A model generated the notes under the pieces. The model made no database searches and was not told where the DNA came from. It worked only from the letters and a program-made list of their open reading frames with translations. 46,188 nucleotides of DNA, taken from NCBI GenBank assembly GCA_030372945.1, contig JAUCQD010000032.1, positions 1-46,188 on the forward strand, read 5' to 3'. The stretch's first letter is position 1, and each line of letters begins with the position of its first letter. The position numbers and the translations under genes were made by a program. Positions 1 to 6,554 of this stretch are shown here, piece by piece. This DNA is from Methanothrix sp. GTDB taxonomy: Archaea; Halobacteriota; Methanosarcinia; Methanotrichales; Methanotrichaceae.

Positions 1-1
1 G

Positions 2-952
2 ATCATATGCACCCTGTTTCTTCTTTGCTCAGCCTGCCTAGCAGATGATCTCATGTTTTTTGCAGACGATCACTACAAAGCCGTTGGGCTGCGTCATCTC
101 AATGCATCAGTCGCAAATCCGGTCTTGGGCAGGGGAGACAATCTCCTCAGGATAACTCTGGCCAACCACGGCAGGCTGGAGGAGCTTGTGCCGATAAGCG
201 GTAACGGTTCAAAGGACGACATACTCAAGGAGATGGCCGAAGAGATGCGCAGCATCGATGCGTTCAGCATCACTGCAGCCTTGGAGGATGCAGGTCCAGT
301 AACAGTCAGATCAGGGCCGCAGCACATAGGGTCTTTGCCATCCGGCTCTGTGGCCGAGCTGGAGTTCAACCTCTCTGTTGGAGATGAGGCCAGCGGCTGG
401 TATGTCCTCCCCCTCCGCCTGGATTTTTTGCGCCAGGCTGACGTGAGCGTGAGCAATGGTGACAGTTCGCCTCTCCTGCAGCCGGAAAATCTCAGTCTGA
501 GCATAGGGGTGCTTGTTGTTGGCACTGCCGGTCCGCTGAGGATCCTGGGAACGAAATCCGATCTCGTCCCCGGAGATCGCAAAACCCTAATGGCCATAAT
601 CGAGAACGATGGTTCAGACGCTCTTCACAACTGCTCTGCCCGCCTTGTAGCCGCGAGTCCATTTCACGCCGACACAGGAGCATCTGCAGTGGGGGATCTG
701 TTGCCTGGAGCATTGGCCGTGGCCAGCTTCTCCGTGCGAGTAGACGGGAATGCAAGCTGGCAGGACTACCAGCTCGGTTGCGAGATCAGCTCAGATGAAG
801 GCATAAACATGCTCTCATTTCCTGTAACAGTAAAGAAAACTGGCAGCTCTTTTTGGAACCTGGCAGTGCCATTGCTCGGGTTATTGATAGCATCTGTTTT
901 TGTATTCCAAAAAAGACGGATTCTGATGCGAAGGCTTGGGAGAAGAAGGTAG
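2..952 (+). CDS. Secreted/anchored CARDB-like protein, 5' partial
   Basis: The frame is open from base 2, so the true start lies left of the window. The first codons read a hydrophobic stretch ending in ..SACLADD, which looks like the end of a Sec signal peptide. An internal Met at base 53 would cut through it and is an unlikely start. The body is rich in beta-type sequence with two repeats resembling the NEW3/CARDB domains of archaeal COG1361-type surface proteins (for example around LVPGDRKTLMAIIENDGSDA). The C-terminus has one membrane helix (about FWNLAVPLLGLLIASVFVF) followed by a basic tail, so the bulk should lie outside the cell. The stop is 2 bases before the ABC ATPase start, so it is probably the extracytoplasmic partner of that transporter. 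Substrate unknown. Confidence 0.75.
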   Translation: MICTLFLLCSACLADDLMFFADDHYKAVGLRHLNASVANPVLGRGDNLLRITLANHGRLEELVPISGNGSKDDILKEMAEEMRSIDAFSITAALEDAGPVTVRSGPQHIGSLPSGSVAELEFNLSVGDEASGWYVLPLRLDFLRQADVSVSNGDSSPLLQPENLSLSIGVLVVGTAGPLRILGTKSDLVPGDRKTLMAIIENDGSDALHNCSARLVAASPFHADTGASAVGDLLPGALAVASFSVRVDGNASWQDYQLGCEISSDEGINMLSFPVTVKKTGSSFWNLAVPLLGLLIASVFVFQKRRILMRRLGRRR

Positions 953-954
953 CA

Positions 955-1887
955 ATGGGAGAAAAGACTGTACAGGCACAAGGGATTTGCAAGAGCTACA
1001 GGAGCTTTTTTGGGGCCGCCACCACTGTGCTAAAAGACATATCCCTGGAGGTCGAAGCAGGAGAGATCTTCGGTCTCCTCGGGCCGAATGGATCGGGAAA
1101 GACAACCCTCATATCGATCTTCTCAACCTTGATCTACCCGGAGATCGGAAGGCTGCGCATCCTAGGCCTGGATGCGGAAAGAGACAGGGACGAAATTCGT
1201 AAATTGATAAACATCAGCACTGCTAAGCCCAACTTTCCATGGAGCCTGACAGTAAAAGAGAATTTGCGCCACTTTGGGATGCTCTACGGCCTGTATGGTA
1301 CTGCTCTCTCGCAGATCGTAAGAGACCAAATAGATGCCTTTGAGCTTGGAGATTTTCAGGACATGAAGTTTGAAGACCTCTCTACGGGCTTGAAGCAGCG
1401 TCTGTCCCTTGCCAAGGCCATGCTCAATCAGCCTCGACTGCTGTTCCTGGATGAGCCCACAACAGGCCTTGATCCCGACATCTCCATGAAGACGCGCCAG
1501 CTAATCCAGAGAATCCATGAGGAAGAGAAGATCTCCGTAGTGCTCTCCACGCACTACATGCCCGAGGCCGAGATGCTCTGCGACAGAATTGCATTCCTGC
1601 GCAGGGGTGAAATCGTGGCCCTGGACACGCCCCAGAACCTTAAGAACCAGCTCGGCCTGGGTGAGAAGGTGACTGTATTGTACGAGGGCAGTGTCGGCAT
1701 CGCAGAGCTTGAGAGGTTGCCTGGCGTCATAAGCCTCTTTTCATCGCCCGGAAGGGTGGAGATGACGATCGACAGGAGCACTGAGAGCTTGGACATGATC
1801 GTCAAGCACTTTGCCAAAGCAAGGATTCTGGATATAATCATAAAGGAGCCCGATCTGGAGGACGTATTTCTTGAACTGGCGCGGTAA
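955..1887 (+). CDS. ABC transporter ATP-binding protein
   Basis: Nucleotide-binding subunit of an ABC-2 (exporter-type) transporter, 310 aa. Walker A is GPNGSGKTT (about residues 43-51), the signature is LSTGLKQRLSLAKA, Walker B is LLFLDEP followed by TTGLDPD, and the H-loop is STHYMPEAE. The region after about residue 225 is the C-terminal extension seen in CcmA/DrrA-like ATPases. I chose the ATG at 955: it begins the conserved domain directly and sits 2 bases after the upstream stop. An in-frame ATG at 853 would overlap that gene by 100 bases and add 34 unrelated residues. It overlaps the permease gene by 17 bases. Substrate cannot be read from sequence; drug, lipid or surface-component export are all possible. 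Confidence 0.9.
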   Translation: MGEKTVQAQGICKSYRSFFGAATTVLKDISLEVEAGEIFGLLGPNGSGKTTLISIFSTLIYPEIGRLRILGLDAERDRDEIRKLINISTAKPNFPWSLTVKENLRHFGMLYGLYGTALSQIVRDQIDAFELGDFQDMKFEDLSTGLKQRLSLAKAMLNQPRLLFLDEPTTGLDPDISMKTRQLIQRIHEEEKISVVLSTHYMPEAEMLCDRIAFLRRGEIVALDTPQNLKNQLGLGEKVTVLYEGSVGIAELERLPGVISLFSSPGRVEMTIDRSTESLDMIVKHFAKARILDIIIKEPDLEDVFLELAR

Positions 1888-2656
1888 GCTGAATAAATAC
1901 CTGGCCTCGGCCTATAAGAACTGGATCATCTCCAGGAGAAACATCTTCACCATCTTCGAGATCTTCTTCTGGCCCATGATCAGCCTGCTCTCAATCGGCC
2001 TGCTGACGAAGTTTCTGAAGGTCGGTGAGGGAATGGTCTCCTTTCTGCTGGTAGGAGCTATAGCTCTCACCATCCTTCAAGTGGCGCAGATAGATGTAGC
2101 CTACGTTCTCTTGTTTGACATGTGGTCCAAGAGCATCAAGAACACCTTCATCGCACCTGTACGAAGCTATCACCTGGTCTTCGGGGCCCTGCTGTTCGGC
2201 GTTGCCCGGGGAAGCGTCGTATTCTTAATCCTGGTGCTCGTCAGCCACCACCTCTTCGGCTTCAATTTCCTGGCAGGAGGGATTCTGCCGGTGCTCATAT
2301 TTCTTGCAGGGGTCTTTGCCGTCTCGGCCATCATCGGCATCATCGTATGCATTTCCATCCTCACCTTTGGCCAGAAGGCGGATGTAGCTGCATGGAGCCT
2401 TAGCGGTTTGATCCTGCTCATCAGCGGAATTTACTATCCTGTTGATGTGCTGCCCGCGCCGCTGCAGGCTGCAGCCAGAGCCATACCACTGACGTATTTT
2501 CTGGAATATTACAGGTCGGTATTTATCCCCGAACAGCACAATTTAGCTCTTGGAGCAACACTTGCAGGCCTTTACCTGGTCGTTGGCTTGATACTTTTCG
2601 ACAGAGCCATAGAGAGAGCAAGAAGGACAGGCATAATGCTGAGACTGTCGGAATAG
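1871..2656 (+). CDS. ABC-2 type transporter permease
   Basis: Integral membrane subunit partnering the ATPase just upstream, 261 aa with about six hydrophobic segments (for example residues 30-50, 58-80, 100-125, 140-170, 175-195 and 230-250). The layout matches the ABC-2 membrane family, including the late GIYYPVDVLPAPLQ stretch preceding the last helices, typical of DrrB/NodJ-like permeases. The start is TTG at 1871, with GGAGG at 1857-1861 nine bases upstream inside the ATPase gene, so translation is probably coupled. With the preceding two genes it forms a three-gene exporter operon. Confidence 0.88.
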   Translation: MNWRGKLNKYLASAYKNWIISRRNIFTIFEIFFWPMISLLSIGLLTKFLKVGEGMVSFLLVGAIALTILQVAQIDVAYVLLFDMWSKSIKNTFIAPVRSYHLVFGALLFGVARGSVVFLILVLVSHHLFGFNFLAGGILPVLIFLAGVFAVSAIIGIIVCISILTFGQKADVAAWSLSGLILLISGIYYPVDVLPAPLQAAARAIPLTYFLEYYRSVFIPEQHNLALGATLAGLYLVVGLILFDRAIERARRTGIMLRLSE

Positions 2657-2675
2657 ATATTTGGAGACGTTAGCT

Positions 2676-3896
2676 GTGATAAAGGGCATTATCGGAAGGG
2701 TCGCTGTAGGAGACATGCAGCCTGTGAGGTCGATGGGCGTCATCAACTTGAGCCGTGAGTCCTTTTACAAGGGCTCTGTGGCCTGCCCAGACGATGCGCT
2801 CTCGAAGGCCCTGGCCATGCAGTCCGAGGGTGCAGACCTGATCGACATCGGGGCCGTCTCAACCGCACCAGGATCGCCTCCCGTGGACGAGGCTCAGGAG
2901 CGGGAGCGGCTCATTCCAGCATTAAAGCAGATCCTAAACAACCTGACCATCGATGTATCCATAGACACTCAAAGGGCGAGCATCGCAGCCGAGGCGCTAA
3001 GTTTGGGCGCCACCTGCATAAACGATGTCTCGGGGCTGCATGATCCTATGATGGCAAAAACCGTTGCCGATCATGACGGCTCCCTTATCATCATGGCCTC
3101 CGACCGGGTGCCTGGCGACCTGCTGAGCCTCGACCAAATAATTCCTCTGCTTGGAGAGAGGGTGAGGGCTGCGGTTCGATCTGGCGTATCTCTACACAAG
3201 ATCACCCTGGACCCTGGGGTAGGCAAATGGATACCTGAAAAGACTACAGAGCACGATCTGGCGATCTTAGATGGCTACAGACGAATGCGCTCTCTTGGTC
3301 GCCCGTATCTTGCGGCGCTCTCCCGCAAGACCTTCATCGGAGCAACATTGAACTTGCAAAATCCTTTTGACAGGCTGGGCGGCACTCTGGCAGCAACAGC
3401 AGTCGCAGTCTACCTTGGAGCTCACATCGTCAGGACTCATGATGTCTCTGCCAGCCTTGAGACCATTCGCATGGCTCAGGCGATAAGGGGGCGGCCGGCG
3501 AGCGCTGAGTGCGATGAGATAAATGTGGAGGTACTGGGATACCTGGGGCAGGGCGAGGACATCGCAGAGACCTTCAAGCGCACTGGAGTCGATGAGCGTG
3601 GCATGGGAATACTGGCAAAGAAAAGCTCCTTTCGGATCCTCTCTGTGCAAGGTTTGAGCTCAATGGAGGCCCTGGTGATAAAGCAGGAGATGCTGGCACG
3701 CGGTGGCGACGCAGCCATCCCCAAGCTTGCTCTGCGCTGCGACGAGCGGCCAAAAGAGGTTTTAATCTTTGGCACCCTCTCTCAGATCAGCGGCCTCGTC
3801 AAGAACCTGAGAGGACAACCATTCCGCCTCCCGCAGGTGGCGAGCTGCATAAACGATGCCCTCGGGCGGATAGATGGCCCTGAGCGCTACAGGTGA
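2676..3896 (+). CDS. Dihydropteroate synthase-like protein (FolP family) with C-terminal extension
   Basis: The first ~270 residues form a pterin-binding TIM barrel with DHPS landmarks in order: GVINLSRESFYKGS (compare GILNVTPDSF), DIGAVSTAPGS, SIDTQ, INDVSG, TLDPGVGKW, ALSRKTFIG and IVRTHDV. Residues ~300-400 are a second domain (SVQGLSSMEALVIKQEMLARGG through LRGQPFRLP). From memory, some bacterial DHPSs carry a similar domain at the other end. In methanogens this family is tied to tetrahydromethanopterin/sarcinapterin synthesis rather than folate, so the true substrate is uncertain. I prefer the GTG at 2676, which has GGAG (2663-2666) at normal spacing. A TTG at 2661 is the alternative. 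It overlaps the next gene by 4 bases. Confidence 0.8.
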   Translation: MIKGIIGRVAVGDMQPVRSMGVINLSRESFYKGSVACPDDALSKALAMQSEGADLIDIGAVSTAPGSPPVDEAQERERLIPALKQILNNLTIDVSIDTQRASIAAEALSLGATCINDVSGLHDPMMAKTVADHDGSLIIMASDRVPGDLLSLDQIIPLLGERVRAAVRSGVSLHKITLDPGVGKWIPEKTTEHDLAILDGYRRMRSLGRPYLAALSRKTFIGATLNLQNPFDRLGGTLAATAVAVYLGAHIVRTHDVSASLETIRMAQAIRGRPASAECDEINVEVLGYLGQGEDIAETFKRTGVDERGMGILAKKSSFRILSVQGLSSMEALVIKQEMLARGGDAAIPKLALRCDERPKEVLIFGTLSQISGLVKNLRGQPFRLPQVASCINDALGRIDGPERYR

Positions 3897-5065
3897 TTCT
3901 CTTGCAAGTTTTGGGGATAAAAACGGATCTCATAGCAGTCGGCGACGATCTGGTCGGGGCTCTGAAAAAAGGCATGGCAGCCGCAGGCCTTAGCTTGCAG
4001 GATGGAGACATTCTCGTAGTCTCTGAGAGCACTGTAGCCACATCGGAAGGACGCGTATTCAAGCTGGAGGATGTCTCGCCAGGCGACCTGGCCTGCACCC
4101 TGGCAGCCAAGTATCACAAAGATCCGCGCGAGATGGAGCTCATACTTCGCGAGTCAGACGAGATAATAGGTGGAATCCCGGGCGTCGTTCTCACACTGAA
4201 CAAGGGATTTCTTTATCCAAATGCAGGTATTGATAACTCCAACGCGCCCCCTGGACACGTGGTTCTCTTTCCCGCCGATGCGCAAAAATCTGCAATGGAG
4301 ATTCGTGAGCGAATGGCAAACGGAAAGAAGATCGGCGTCATCATCGGAGACAGTCGTACTCATCCTCTCCGGCTTGGATGCGTTGGCGTGGCCCTGGGTT
4401 GCGCAGGTCTGGAGGCGGTCGAGGATGCACGCGGCCAAAAGGACCTCTTCGGCAGAGAGCTGAAGATCACACGCAAGGCAGTGGCCGATAACCTCGTTTC
4501 AGCAGCTCAAATAGTGATGGGCGAAGGAGATGAAGGGATTCCGGCCGTAATAATCAGAGATGCACCAGTGTCGATTCGAGAAGTGTCCAGCGAGATACCC
4601 ACCATACCCCCCCAGGAGTGCATGTACCTCGGAGCCCGTCGCTCTGGTCCCAGGCCTTACACCGGTGGCTATGATGATCTTATCGAGCAGGCGATGGAGG
4701 CGATGGATGATGCTTACGCCCCATACTCAGGGTTCAAAGTTGGAGCTGCGCTTCTATGCAAGAGCGGCAGGATATACTCAGCTGGCAACATGGAGAACGC
4801 CTCGTCCGGGGCAGATATCTGTGCCGAAAGGGCAGCTGTGGCCAAAGCCATAGCGTCAGGGGAGCGAGAGTTTGAGGCCATAGCCGTTGTGGGAGATACT
4901 CCGGAGCCAATCTCGCCTTGCGGGATATGCCGTCAGAGCTTGATTGAGTTTGGCAAAGAGATTCAGGTCGTCATGGTAAATTTGAGAGGGGACACTGCGA
5001 TAGCATCAATAGAGGATCTTCTGCCAAGAGCTTTTACTGGCAGGTGCATGGGATTGAAGATCTGA
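3893..5065 (+). CDS. Fusion: CofE-like gamma-glutamyl ligase + cytidine deaminase
   Basis: 390 aa, two domains in one unbroken frame. Residues 1-250 match coenzyme F420-0:L-glutamate ligase (adds gamma-linked glutamates to F420-0 using GTP): LVVSESTVATSEGR, HKDPREMELILRES, NAGIDNSN, GVIIGDSRTHPLRLG, DLFGRELK and MGEGDEGIPAVIIR. The usual DSxGRPxR loop reads DSRTHPLR, so this may be a paralogue with another glutamylation role. Residues ~262-390 are a complete cytidine deaminase: APYSGFKVGAAL, NMENASSGADICAERAAV (Zn ligand C310, catalytic E312) and SPCGICRQ (C343, C346). The deaminase converts cytidine to uridine in salvage. The start is GTG in a 4-base overlap with the FolP-like gene. I know of no functional reason for the fusion. 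Confidence 0.85.
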   Translation: MILLQVLGIKTDLIAVGDDLVGALKKGMAAAGLSLQDGDILVVSESTVATSEGRVFKLEDVSPGDLACTLAAKYHKDPREMELILRESDEIIGGIPGVVLTLNKGFLYPNAGIDNSNAPPGHVVLFPADAQKSAMEIRERMANGKKIGVIIGDSRTHPLRLGCVGVALGCAGLEAVEDARGQKDLFGRELKITRKAVADNLVSAAQIVMGEGDEGIPAVIIRDAPVSIREVSSEIPTIPPQECMYLGARRSGPRPYTGGYDDLIEQAMEAMDDAYAPYSGFKVGAALLCKSGRIYSAGNMENASSGADICAERAAVAKAIASGEREFEAIAVVGDTPEPISPCGICRQSLIEFGKEIQVVMVNLRGDTAIASIEDLLPRAFTGRCMGLKI

Positions 5066-5077
5066 GAGCATTGTTTA

Positions 5078-5149
5078 TGGACTTGACGGGATTCGAACCC
5101 GTGGCCTCCGCCTTGCGAAGGCGGCGATCTACCACTGATCTACAAGCCC
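5078..5149 (-). tRNA. tRNA-Ala (anticodon CGC)
   Basis: 72 nt, fully foldable on the minus strand: acceptor GGGCTTG/CAAGTCC, D-arm GATC/GATC, anticodon stem CCGCC/GGCGG with loop TTCGCAA, and T-arm ACGGG-TTCGAAT-CCCGT. Anticodon CGC reads the alanine codon GCG. The third acceptor pair is G-U, the classical alanine identity element, which confirms the call. The discriminator is A and no CCA is encoded. No intron. Confidence 0.97.
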
Positions 5150-5177
5150 TTGTCATCAGACTTAAAATGATGAGGGC

Positions 5178-5183
5178 TTTAAA
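5178..5183 (-). promoter_or_regulatory. TATA-like box for tRNA-Ala
   Basis: TTTAAA centred about 31 bases upstream of the mature tRNA 5' end. It overlaps the stop codon of the aEF1-beta gene (5179-5181), so the tRNA promoter would be embedded in the end of that gene. Assigned by position and sequence only. Confidence 0.45.
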
Positions 5184-5448
5184 TGAGCCCTACCTCTTCT
5201 ACCTCAACAGACTCCACGCCCGCAAGCTTGGCAAAGGCAGCTTCTATCTCATCCGGACTGTGGCCTCCTTTGTCGTCCATAATGGTTACTACTATCAGAG
5301 CTTTAAGTCCAAAGGCAATGGGCATCTCTTCGATGACGTGTAGCCTGGCAAAGGTTGGTACTGCTCTCTTGATATCTTCTGTGAGCTTGGCAAGATCAAT
5401 GTCAGTGCTCTCCGGCATGATCTTCATTCTTACTGCAGCGTCTCCCAT
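5179..5448 (-). CDS. ef1b: Translation elongation factor 1-beta (aEF1-beta)
   Basis: 89 aa, the usual length of the archaeal factor that exchanges GDP for GTP on EF1-alpha. It begins [14 protein letters not shown], and the core [17 protein letters not shown] followed by [13 protein letters not shown] at the C-terminus is diagnostic. The start at 5448 gives the family length, and the bases GAGGTG just before it serve as ribosome-binding site, overlapping the stop of the zinc-ribbon gene. The zinc-ribbon + EF1-beta pair is a standard archaeal arrangement. Confidence 0.95.
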   Translation of the reverse strand: MGDAAVRMKIMPESTDIDLAKLTEDIKRAVPTFARLHVIEEMPIAFGLKALIVVTIMDDKGGHSPDEIEAAFAKLAGVESVEVEEVGLI

Positions 5449-5456
5449 AATCCACC

Positions 5457-5627
5457 TCACGGCCCTGAAAAGCCACAGGCTTTGCAGGTATAAACGTTGC
5501 TCTGTTTCTTACATCGGTTGCATCTGGCGATCACGGTACCGCAGCTTGGGCAGGGGAACTTCGTCCCGCCAACGCCGGTCAGCGTAATGCCACATGATAT
5601 GCATCTCTCTGGCAGTTCTTCCTTCAT
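5457..5627 (-). CDS. Small zinc-ribbon protein (HVO_2753-like)
   Basis: 56 aa. Four CxxC pairs are visible in order: CISC, CPSC, CNRC and CKAC, giving two treble-clef/zinc-ribbon units. This matches the short archaeal zinc-finger family that sits directly before aEF1-beta; its function is not firmly established and a translation-related role is inferred from position. ATG at 5627 is preceded by GGAGAT. Stop and next ribosome-binding site overlap, so it is cotranscribed with the EF1-beta gene. Confidence 0.88.
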   Translation of the reverse strand: MKEELPERCISCGITLTGVGGTKFPCPSCGTVIARCNRCKKQSNVYTCKACGFSGP

Positions 5628-5659
5628 GTTATCTCCTTCCTGGTTGATTTTTTTCCCTG

Positions 5660-5667
5660 TATAAACC
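5660..5667 (-). promoter_or_regulatory. TATA-like box for zinc-ribbon/aEF1-beta operon
   Basis: Reads GTTTATAC on the minus strand, centred about 36 bases upstream of the zinc-ribbon ATG at 5627, leaving a short leader that includes the GGAGAT ribosome-binding site. Position and sequence only. Confidence 0.45.
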
Positions 5668-5714
5668 TTCCCATAGCCATGTGGGACGCAGAACGAGTGG
5701 CATTTAGGAAACGC

Positions 5715-6344
5715 TCATCTTATGATAGTTCCCCCTCTGCCGCTTCTCAGCGCCGAGACAAACTGTTGAGGATCGGTGCCATTTAATACCCAAATGCTTC
5801 CGCCTCTGCACAATCCCTGCAGAAGCCACAAGGTGCCCTGATCGATGCAACTCTCTTTTCCCACCAGAGAACTTGCACATAGCTCTTCCTGGACCTTTCC
5901 CTCAAGGATGACCCCGTCCACATCAGTTGCCTTGATGAGGGCTGAGCCGAGCCTGAAGGCTACCAGCATCGCCACTGAGTCAGAGGTGTAGTTCCAGTTA
6001 TGCTCAAGCCCAAAGTCGTCCTCCAGCATAGCCTTATACGGCAGAAGGATCTCGACTGTGGGATATTCGCTATGAGGACGTCGGATATCTCCTGTGAGCC
6101 GCGCGCCAGTTCCATCTGCCAAAAAGTGTGCATACTGCTCCATGGCCAAAATTGCCATCCAATGCGCAGCCTCCTCTGAGACCTTGTGCTGTATGAAAAG
6201 ATCCCAAACAAGGTCGGCCATGGGCCCCCCGCCTGGCACAACCAGAAAGCTGTAGCCTTCATCGGCCAGTGTAAATAGAGAGCGTATCAACTCCCTCGAG
6301 GATGCTATGAGGCTGCCGCCCACTTTTAATACATAGAAATGCAT
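5715..6344 (-). CDS. mfnE: [5-(aminomethyl)furan-3-yl]methyl phosphate kinase (methanofuran synthesis)
   Basis: Amino-acid-kinase fold protein, 209 aa. It shows FYVLKVGGSLI at the N-terminus, VVPGGGPMADLV, ILLPYKAMLEDD, NYTSDSVAMLVAFRLG and IKATDVDGVI, then a C-terminal VLNGT. This pattern, especially the ILLP..(T/S)SDS..ATDVDG series, matches the MfnE kinases that phosphorylate the aminomethylfuran phosphate intermediate in methanofuran biosynthesis. UMP kinase and glutamate kinase are less likely because the protein is short and lacks their extra segments. I prefer ATG 6344 (MHFYVLKVGG), which starts at the kinase core and lies 26 bases from a TATA-like box, suggesting a leaderless mRNA. 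ATG 6365 would add seven residues. Confidence 0.75.
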   Translation of the reverse strand: MHFYVLKVGGSLIASSRELIRSLFTLADEGYSFLVVPGGGPMADLVWDLFIQHKVSEEAAHWMAILAMEQYAHFLADGTGARLTGDIRRPHSEYPTVEILLPYKAMLEDDFGLEHNWNYTSDSVAMLVAFRLGSALIKATDVDGVILEGKVQEELCASSLVGKESCIDQGTLWLLQGLCRGGSIWVLNGTDPQQFVSALRSGRGGTIIR

Positions 6345-6366
6345 CGGCTTTGAATTAACGAGCATG

Positions 6367-6373
6367 TATTTTA
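6367..6373 (-). promoter_or_regulatory. TATA-like box for mfnE
   Basis: TAAAATA on the minus strand, centred 26 bases upstream of ATG 6344. That is the spacing expected for a leaderless archaeal transcript. Confidence 0.4.
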
Positions 6374-6445
6374 GGCTCTTCGATGAACTTGGAAATGTAT
6401 CATGGCATGGAAAAGGTTATTCCATAGGTCAGAGGCATCATGGTA

Positions 6446-6499
6446 GCCAAGGTCGATTGGATGTAGGGTAGGGAGGGACACTCCATAATCGACCTTTGC
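6446..6499. repeat. Inverted repeat with G-rich loop between divergent promoters
   Basis: Arms 6446-6458 and 6487-6499 pair at 12 of 13 positions, including a perfect 10-base core (AAGGTCGATT / AATCGACCTT). The 28-base spacer contains three runs of three Gs (TAGGGTAGGGAGGGA). It lies between the mfnE TATA (6367-6373) and a TATA-like TAAATAA at 6524-6530 for the Nudix-gltX gene. It could be an operator shared by the two divergent genes, or a structured RNA. Confidence 0.6.
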
Positions 6500-6523
6500 C
6501 GTATGTCCTGACGGTTTCAGTCG

Positions 6524-6530
6524 TAAATAA
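6524..6530 (+). promoter_or_regulatory. TATA-like box for nudix-gltX
   Basis: TAAATAA centred 22-28 bases upstream of the two candidate starts (6549 and 6555), giving a leaderless or very short-leader transcript. Confidence 0.35.
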
Positions 6531-6554
6531 GGATTTCGGTTGAGGTGAATGAGA

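Noticed and set aside
853-954. Upstream start (34 extra residues) for the ABC ATPase
   Set aside because: It would overlap the previous gene by 100 bases and precede the normal start of the domain; ATG 955 is better placed.
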